Shown in pieces: positions 5,690-9,522 of a stretch of DNA of 9,522 bases (its first letter is position 1; each line of letters starts with the position of its first letter). Source of the DNA: Spirochaetaceae bacterium (GTDB lineage Bacteria > Spirochaetota > Spirochaetia > B11-G9); the NCBI GenBank assembly GCA_030633365.1, contig DAOVSY010000092.1, positions 1-9,522 of the forward strand, read 5' to 3'. Made by a program: the position numbers and the translations under genes. The notes beneath the pieces are model-generated. The model saw nothing but the letters and a program-made list of their open reading frames with translations. It was not told where the DNA came from and did not search any database.

Positions 5690-7186
5690 ATGGGCGATGT
5701 AATTTTAAGGGCAACAGACATTTGTAAAAGTTTCTCTACTGTTGAAGTTCTTCATAATATCTCTTTTCAGATCAATAGAGGTGAAATTTTAGGTATAATT
5801 GGAGAAAATGGGGCAGGAAAATCTACAATGATGAAGATTCTGTCCGGAATATATACTCCTACATCCGGGGAGATCTATTTTGAAGATAACAAAGTAATAA
5901 TCAATAAACCAGCTGATGCAAAGAAAATTGGTATTAGTATTATTCCCCAGGAATTTAATCTAATAAGTGACCTTACTGTTTATGATAATATTTTTCTTGG
6001 TTCTGAATTACTAAAATCCAATGGATTTTTGGATAAAGATAAGATGAAAACCAGAACCAAAAAACTACTACAGGATCTTCAGGTTGAGATATCTCCAGAA
6101 GCAATGATTGAAAATCTTAGTGCAGCAGAAAAACAAATGATAGAAATTAGTAAGGCTCTGGCTTTTGAATCTAAGATACTTATAATGGATGAACCCACCT
6201 CTGTATTGACTCAGCATGAAATAGATATTCTTTTTAATTTAATGAGAAAACTAAAAGAATCGGGATTAACCATAATTTATATTTCTCATAAGCTTAAAGA
6301 AGTAAAAGAAATATGTGATAAAGTTATGGTTCTTCGTGATGGTAATTTTATTCTTGAAAGCAACATAAATGATATATCTCCGGAAGAGATGGCCAGAAGT
6401 ATGGTCGGCAGAGAACTTTCTCAAATATTTCCTGAAAAACATATTGCCGAAGATAAAATTATTTTTGAGATAAATAATATTACAGTTCCAGGTGTACTTG
6501 AAAACATCAGTTTTTCCCTTAAGAAGGGGGAAATACTGGGTCTTGCAGGGCTTGTAGGTGCCGGGAGAACAGAAGTTTCAGAAGCAATTATGGGCTTACG
6601 AAGTATAAGCTCCGGTGAAATTTATATAAATGAGAAAGAAATTAAAATTAAACAACCAAAAGATGCAGTAGAAAAGGGGCTGGCTTATCTTTCTGAAGAC
6701 AGACAGGGTAGCGGAATAATAACTTCCTTCTCTGTAACTCATAACGTAACCCTGGTTTCTCTATCAAAATACAGTGATAATTTTTTTCAGTGGATTAATA
6801 AAAATTCCGAGACAGATGTTTCAGAAAAATATAAAAAACTTTTTAATTTAAAAACACCATCTCTGGATACTCCTCTTGAGTTTTTAAGTGGTGGGAATCA
6901 GCAAAAAGTATCTTTATCTAAAACAATGGATACTAACCCATCAATTTTGATTGTTGATGAGCCTACCAGAGGTATTGATGTTTCTGCAAAGCAGGAGATT
7001 TATCATTTTATTAATTCTCTTGTTACAACAGGGGTTTCATGTATTTTTATATCATCTGAAATAGAAGAAATTATTGGTATGTGCAACAGAGTGGTTGTCA
7101 TGCATGATGGGAAAATAGCCGGGATTTTGGAAGAAACACAGATCAATGAAGAAGAAATTATGTTATATGCAACTGGTTTAAAGTAA
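5690..7186 (+). CDS. Ribose-type sugar ABC transporter, tandem ATP-binding protein (RbsA/MglA family)
   Basis: This cytoplasmic ATPase energises carbohydrate import through the permease encoded next. Its 498 residues contain two ABC domains. Domain 1 has Walker A GENGAGKST (38-46), Q-loop Gln87, a degenerate signature LSAAEKQ (143-149), Walker B ILIMDEPTS (163-171) and switch His200. Domain 2 has a Walker A with the lysine replaced by arginine (GLVGAGRTE, 287-295), a canonical signature LSGGNQQ (399-405) and Walker B ILIVDEPTRG (419-428), with serine where the switch histidine would be (ISSE). This asymmetry is normal for the RbsA/MglA family and means one site hydrolyses poorly. GGAG at 5674-5677 lies 12 bases before the ATG, a rather long spacing. 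It is first in the operon, directly under operator O2. The family covers ribose, galactose, xylose, inositol and many others, so the name does not define the substrate. Confidence 0.95.
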   Translation: MGDVILRATDICKSFSTVEVLHNISFQINRGEILGIIGENGAGKSTMMKILSGIYTPTSGEIYFEDNKVIINKPADAKKIGISIIPQEFNLISDLTVYDNIFLGSELLKSNGFLDKDKMKTRTKKLLQDLQVEISPEAMIENLSAAEKQMIEISKALAFESKILIMDEPTSVLTQHEIDILFNLMRKLKESGLTIIYISHKLKEVKEICDKVMVLRDGNFILESNINDISPEEMARSMVGRELSQIFPEKHIAEDKIIFEINNITVPGVLENISFSLKKGEILGLAGLVGAGRTEVSEAIMGLRSISSGEIYINEKEIKIKQPKDAVEKGLAYLSEDRQGSGIITSFSVTHNVTLVSLSKYSDNFFQWINKNSETDVSEKYKKLFNLKTPSLDTPLEFLSGGNQQKVSLSKTMDTNPSILIVDEPTRGIDVSAKQEIYHFINSLVTTGVSCIFISSEIEEIIGMCNRVVVMHDGKIAGILEETQINEEEIMLYATGLK

Positions 7187-7199
7187 GGAGGCACAGGGT

Positions 7200-8168
7200 A
7201 TGATAAAAGTCCCACAAATAATTAGCAGGATAGATTGGCAGAGATATGCCTCCTTTGTTGCCCTGGTATTCCTTTTTATCCTCTCCTCTTTTTTAAGTCC
7301 ATATTTTTTAAAACCACAGAATCTTATAAATATTATGAGGCAGGTTTCTTATACAGGAATAATTGCTCTGGGAATGACTTTTGTTATAATTACTGCAGGA
7401 ATTGATCTGTCAGTTGGATCTCTTGTGGCATTTACCGGAGCTGTTGTTGTGCTCTCAATGAATGCACTTTTAAAGGTCATAGATAACGAAGTTATTGTTA
7501 TTGGCTTTGGTATACTAATAGGTATTATTGTAGGAGGCGCAGCAGGGGGATTTAACGGAATTATGATTACCAGAGGGAAAATAGCTCCGTTTATTGCTAC
7601 TCTGGGTACTATGTCGATTTTCAGGTCTCTTTCTTTGTATATTGGTGATGCCGGGGAGATCCAGTCACATAACAATCTCTATGGAGATTTCGGGATGGGA
7701 TCATTCTTGTTTATTCCTGTTCCAGTATGGGTTCTTCTTAGTCTTGCAGCAGTTTTACATCTTGTTCTTAACAATACTAGATTTGGAAGATACTTGTGTG
7801 CAATTGGATCAAATCAAAATGTAGCTAGATTTTCAGCTATTAATGTAGATAGAATCAAGTTTCAGGCCTATGCGCTTATTGGAATGCTGGTTGGTATTTC
7901 ATCAATACTAATTGCTTCCCGTTTTAATGCAGTAAGTACTTCAAATATGGGACTGACATATGAATTGGATGCCATAGCCGCAGTAATTATCGGCGGTACG
8001 GCCATGACCGGTGGCAGAGGCACTATTTGGGGCACCGTTTTTGGAGCGGTTATCTTAGGCATTATTAATAATATGATGAATATGGTTGGTGTTTCTCCTT
8101 ATCTTCAGGGAACAGTAAAAGGTCTTGTAATAATTATTGCTGTCTATTTTCAGAAACAGAAGCAATAG
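7200..8168 (+). CDS. Ribose-type sugar ABC transporter permease (RbsC family)
   Basis: This is an inner-membrane channel subunit of the BPD_transp_2/RbsC family and, at 322 residues, of the usual length. A cytoplasmic start is followed by about eight to ten hydrophobic segments, the first at residues about 17-36. The family hallmark GMTFVIITAGIDLSVGS (58-74) is intact. So are NGIMITRGKIAPFIATLGTM (119-138), the FGRYLCAIGSN loop (195-205) and the ATPase-coupling region ELDAIAAVIIGGTAMTGGRG (255-274). AAGGAGG at 7185-7191 overlaps the stop codon of the ATPase gene, and the ATG follows eight bases later. The two genes are therefore tightly coupled, and one permease gene implies a homodimeric channel. 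The gene is intact and has no odd features. Confidence 0.95.
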   Translation: MIKVPQIISRIDWQRYASFVALVFLFILSSFLSPYFLKPQNLINIMRQVSYTGIIALGMTFVIITAGIDLSVGSLVAFTGAVVVLSMNALLKVIDNEVIVIGFGILIGIIVGGAAGGFNGIMITRGKIAPFIATLGTMSIFRSLSLYIGDAGEIQSHNNLYGDFGMGSFLFIPVPVWVLLSLAAVLHLVLNNTRFGRYLCAIGSNQNVARFSAINVDRIKFQAYALIGMLVGISSILIASRFNAVSTSNMGLTYELDAIAAVIIGGTAMTGGRGTIWGTVFGAVILGIINNMMNMVGVSPYLQGTVKGLVIIIAVYFQKQKQ

Positions 8169-8178
8169 AGGAATATTT

Positions 8179-8193
8179 AAGGAGATATACTTG
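8179..8193 (+). promoter_or_regulatory. Ribosome-binding site and TTG start of the hydroxyacid dehydrogenase
   Basis: AAGGAG at 8179-8184 is followed after six bases by TTG at 8191-8193. No ATG or GTG is at that distance. An in-frame ATG at 8137 lies inside the permease gene, has no Shine-Dalgarno sequence, and would add 18 residues without family character. TTG is therefore the preferred start. Confidence 0.75.
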
Positions 8194-9213
8194 AAAGAAA
8201 AAAAAACAGTAATTGCCTGTCCTTTCCCTCAAAGTCTGGATAATATTTTTTCAGCTGAGAACTTAGCCAAAATGAAAAATCTTGTGGATTTTAAAATTTT
8301 AGGTGATGGAAAAGTTGATTATACTGAACTGGACAAGCTCCTCCCTGATGCTTTTGCATTAATAGGTCAGATGGATATGCCTAAAGAGAGACTGGAAAAA
8401 GCTCCTAAATTAAAGGTTATATTTAATGTTGAAGGTAATTTTTATCAAAATATTGATTATGACTATTGTTTTAAAAATAATATCTATGTATTGAATTGTG
8501 GAATTGTCTATTCAAAACCTGTAGCAGAAATGGGTCTTTGTTTTGCTCTTGATCTTGCCCGTGGTGTTACAAAAGAAGATAGGAAATTTAGAAAGGGAAA
8601 AGAAAGTTACCTTGGCGATAGTTGTAAAGATTCGGTTCTTCTGGCAGGGAATGATGTTGGATTTATTGGATTTGGTAATCTTGGGAAAGCTCTTTTAGCC
8701 CTTCTTAAGCCATTTCATTGTAATATTAAAATATATGATCCATGGATACCTGATAATGTAATCATCGAAAATAACTGTATTCCTGCCTCTCTTGATGAAG
8801 TTCTAAGCAGTTCAAAATTTATCTTTGTACTTGCGGGTGTAACAAAAGAGAATACAGGATTTCTAGATAGAGAAAAGTTTTCTTTAATTGGAAAAGATGC
8901 TTTTTTTATGCTTCTTAGCAGAGCTGCAGCTGTCGATTTTGAAGCTCTTCTGGATTTTGTTGCAAATGGAAAGTTTTCTGCAGCTGTAGATGTTTTTCCG
9001 GAAGAACCAATGCCTGTAAATCATCCTGTAAGAAATGTTTCCAATATGATTTTATCTCCCCATCGGGCTGGTGGTATACCCCAGGCTTTTGATCTGATTG
9101 GAGAGATGGTAATTGATGATCTGTCGCTCTTACTAAGAGGGCTGCCTCCTGTAAGAATGCAGAAAGCAGTTTATGAAACAGTTAAAAGTTTTATTAGTAA
9201 GCCTGCTGGGTAG
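8191..9213 (+). CDS. D-isomer-specific 2-hydroxyacid dehydrogenase family protein
   Basis: This cytoplasmic NAD(P)-dependent oxidoreductase would reduce a 2-keto acid or oxidise a D-2-hydroxy acid. It has 340 residues from the TTG start. The substrate domain is split around a Rossmann domain with the dinucleotide motif GFIGFGNLG (157-165) and acidic Asp183 in IYDPW ending the second strand, which favours NAD over NADP. The catalytic triad is present: Arg244 (LLSRAA), Glu272 (DVFPEEP) and His291 (LSPHRAGG). VFNVEGN-like sequence (IFNVEGN, 77-83), LNCG (101-104) and a terminal GLPPVRMQ (317-324) mark a distinct subgroup unlike serine-biosynthesis 3-phosphoglycerate dehydrogenase, and no ACT domain is present. 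It sits between permease and binding-protein genes of a transporter operon, 22 bases after the permease, so it probably acts on the imported compound or its product. Substrate unknown. Confidence 0.87.
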   Translation: MKEKKTVIACPFPQSLDNIFSAENLAKMKNLVDFKILGDGKVDYTELDKLLPDAFALIGQMDMPKERLEKAPKLKVIFNVEGNFYQNIDYDYCFKNNIYVLNCGIVYSKPVAEMGLCFALDLARGVTKEDRKFRKGKESYLGDSCKDSVLLAGNDVGFIGFGNLGKALLALLKPFHCNIKIYDPWIPDNVIIENNCIPASLDEVLSSSKFIFVLAGVTKENTGFLDREKFSLIGKDAFFMLLSRAAAVDFEALLDFVANGKFSAAVDVFPEEPMPVNHPVRNVSNMILSPHRAGGIPQAFDLIGEMVIDDLSLLLRGLPPVRMQKAVYETVKSFISKPAG

Positions 9214-9214
9214 A

Positions 9215-9233
9215 ATTATTAGTGTTTAATAAT
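9215..9233 (+). other. Small AT-only hairpin before the binding-protein gene
   Basis: ATTATTA and TAATAAT form a seven-pair stem around a five-base loop, two bases after the dehydrogenase stop codon. With only A-T pairs and no T-tract it is too weak for an intrinsic terminator. It could at most mark an RNA processing point in the 78-base spacer. No other gene or clear promoter is seen there. Confidence 0.2.
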
Positions 9234-9291
9234 GCATCCGGAAACCTAATTTATATCCGTTTGCAGTATATATATTTTAGGAGGCGACAGT

Positions 9292-9522
9292 ATGAAAAAA
9301 TTTTTCTCCGTTATGCTTGTTATCTTTTTAGCAGTTTCATTCATGGCTTTAATTGGATGTTCTCAGAAAGAAGCGGCAGCACCCGAAACTCCTGCAGTAC
9401 CAACTGTATCTGCTGAAGAGGCAGTCGCAAAAAATTATGTTGGGAACATAGGTATTTCTTTACCTACTGCTACCCATGGTTATATGGGGCGTGTAAACTG
9501 GTGGGTAAAAAAATCAGTTAAA
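9292..9522 (+). CDS. Sugar ABC transporter substrate-binding lipoprotein (N-terminal 77 residues, cut by window edge)
   Basis: The protein begins MKKFF followed by a hydrophobic stretch (residues 6-21) and a lipobox L-I-G-Cys23, so it should be exported and lipid-anchored at Cys23. A low-complexity Ala/Pro/Glu/Val linker (28-46) follows. The mature domain then starts with NIGISLPTATHGYMGRVNWW, a first beta strand and ligand-proximal loop like those of ribose-type periplasmic binding proteins; the aromatic residues (His, Tyr, Trp) there often contact sugar rings. AGGAGG at 9279-9284, seven bases upstream, fixes the ATG. It is the fourth gene of the transporter operon and completes the ABC set with the ATPase and permease. 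A lipoprotein anchor is usual in Gram-positive bacteria and spirochaetes, less so in proteobacteria. The C-terminal domain lies outside the window. Confidence 0.9.
   Translation, partial: MKKFFSVMLVIFLAVSFMALIGCSQKEAAAPETPAVPTVSAEEAVAKNYVGNIGISLPTATHGYMGRVNWWVKKSVK

Noticed and set aside
7349..7675. 108-codon open frame antisense to the permease
   Set aside because: Its Ile/Pro/Thr-rich protein is what the reverse complement of a hydrophobic permease gives. The permease frame has the full family motifs and a ribosome-binding site.
8137..8190. ATG start at 8137 for the hydroxyacid dehydrogenase
   Set aside because: It lies within the permease gene in another frame and lacks a Shine-Dalgarno sequence. 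AAGGAG with TTG at 8191 fits the family start.
9222..9416. Open frame overlapping the start of the substrate-binding lipoprotein
   Set aside because: No family character and no ribosome-binding site. The frame starting at 9292 has AGGAGG, a signal peptide and a lipobox.
1..9522. CRISPR arrays, tRNA or rRNA genes, insertion sequences, phage genes or toxin-antitoxin pairs
   Set aside because: I found no regularly spaced repeats, tRNA cloverleaf, transposase-like or integrase-like frames, or terminal inverted repeats. The window is a metabolic locus.

Overview
The window is AT-rich bacterial DNA with clear Shine-Dalgarno sites (AAGGAG, AGGAGG), sigma70-type promoters and a spirochaete/Firmicute-like lipoprotein signal (lipobox LIGC). 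Base composition and protein style suggest a spirochaete or a clostridia-like Firmicute, but nothing in the window fixes the phylum. It holds eight genes (one cut by the right edge), plus the first 14 codons of a ninth running off the left edge.

Layout. Bases 1-43 (minus) are the start of an unidentified gene. Bases 114-764 (plus) encode a MarR-type winged-helix regulator. Bases 970-2268 (plus) encode an AGE/cellobiose-2-epimerase-like sugar epimerase behind its own strong promoter. Converging on it is a three-gene minus-strand operon, in transcription order: a TIM-barrel sugar isomerase/epimerase (5492-4443), a Gfo/Idh/MocA dehydrogenase (4420-3257) and a LacI-family repressor (3253-2234). 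The repressor's last 35 bases overlap the epimerase tail to tail. Diverging from this operon is a plus-strand ribose-type ABC transporter operon: a double ATPase (5690-7186), a permease (7200-8168), a D-2-hydroxyacid-dehydrogenase-family protein (8191-9213, TTG start) and the first 77 codons of a lipoprotein substrate-binding protein (9292-9522).

Regulation is unusually readable. The 197-bp divergent spacer holds two back-to-back promoters. Each has an extended -10 and a TGTAACCGGTTACA operator next to the -10, over the expected transcription start. The LacI-type protein encoded third in the minus operon is the obvious candidate repressor, which would make the circuit autoregulated. A degenerate relative of the operator lies at the same place behind the epimerase promoter, so all three transcription units may form one local regulon.

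Together the genes look like an uptake and oxidation system for a sugar, sugar derivative or cyclitol. The transporter would import it, the Gfo/Idh enzyme oxidise a hydroxyl group to a ketone, and the TIM-barrel partner isomerise or cleave the keto-sugar. The epimerase and hydroxyacid dehydrogenase would act on the substrate or its products. The substrate cannot be read from the sequence. No kinase, aldolase or glycoside hydrolase is present in the window, so the pathway is incomplete here.
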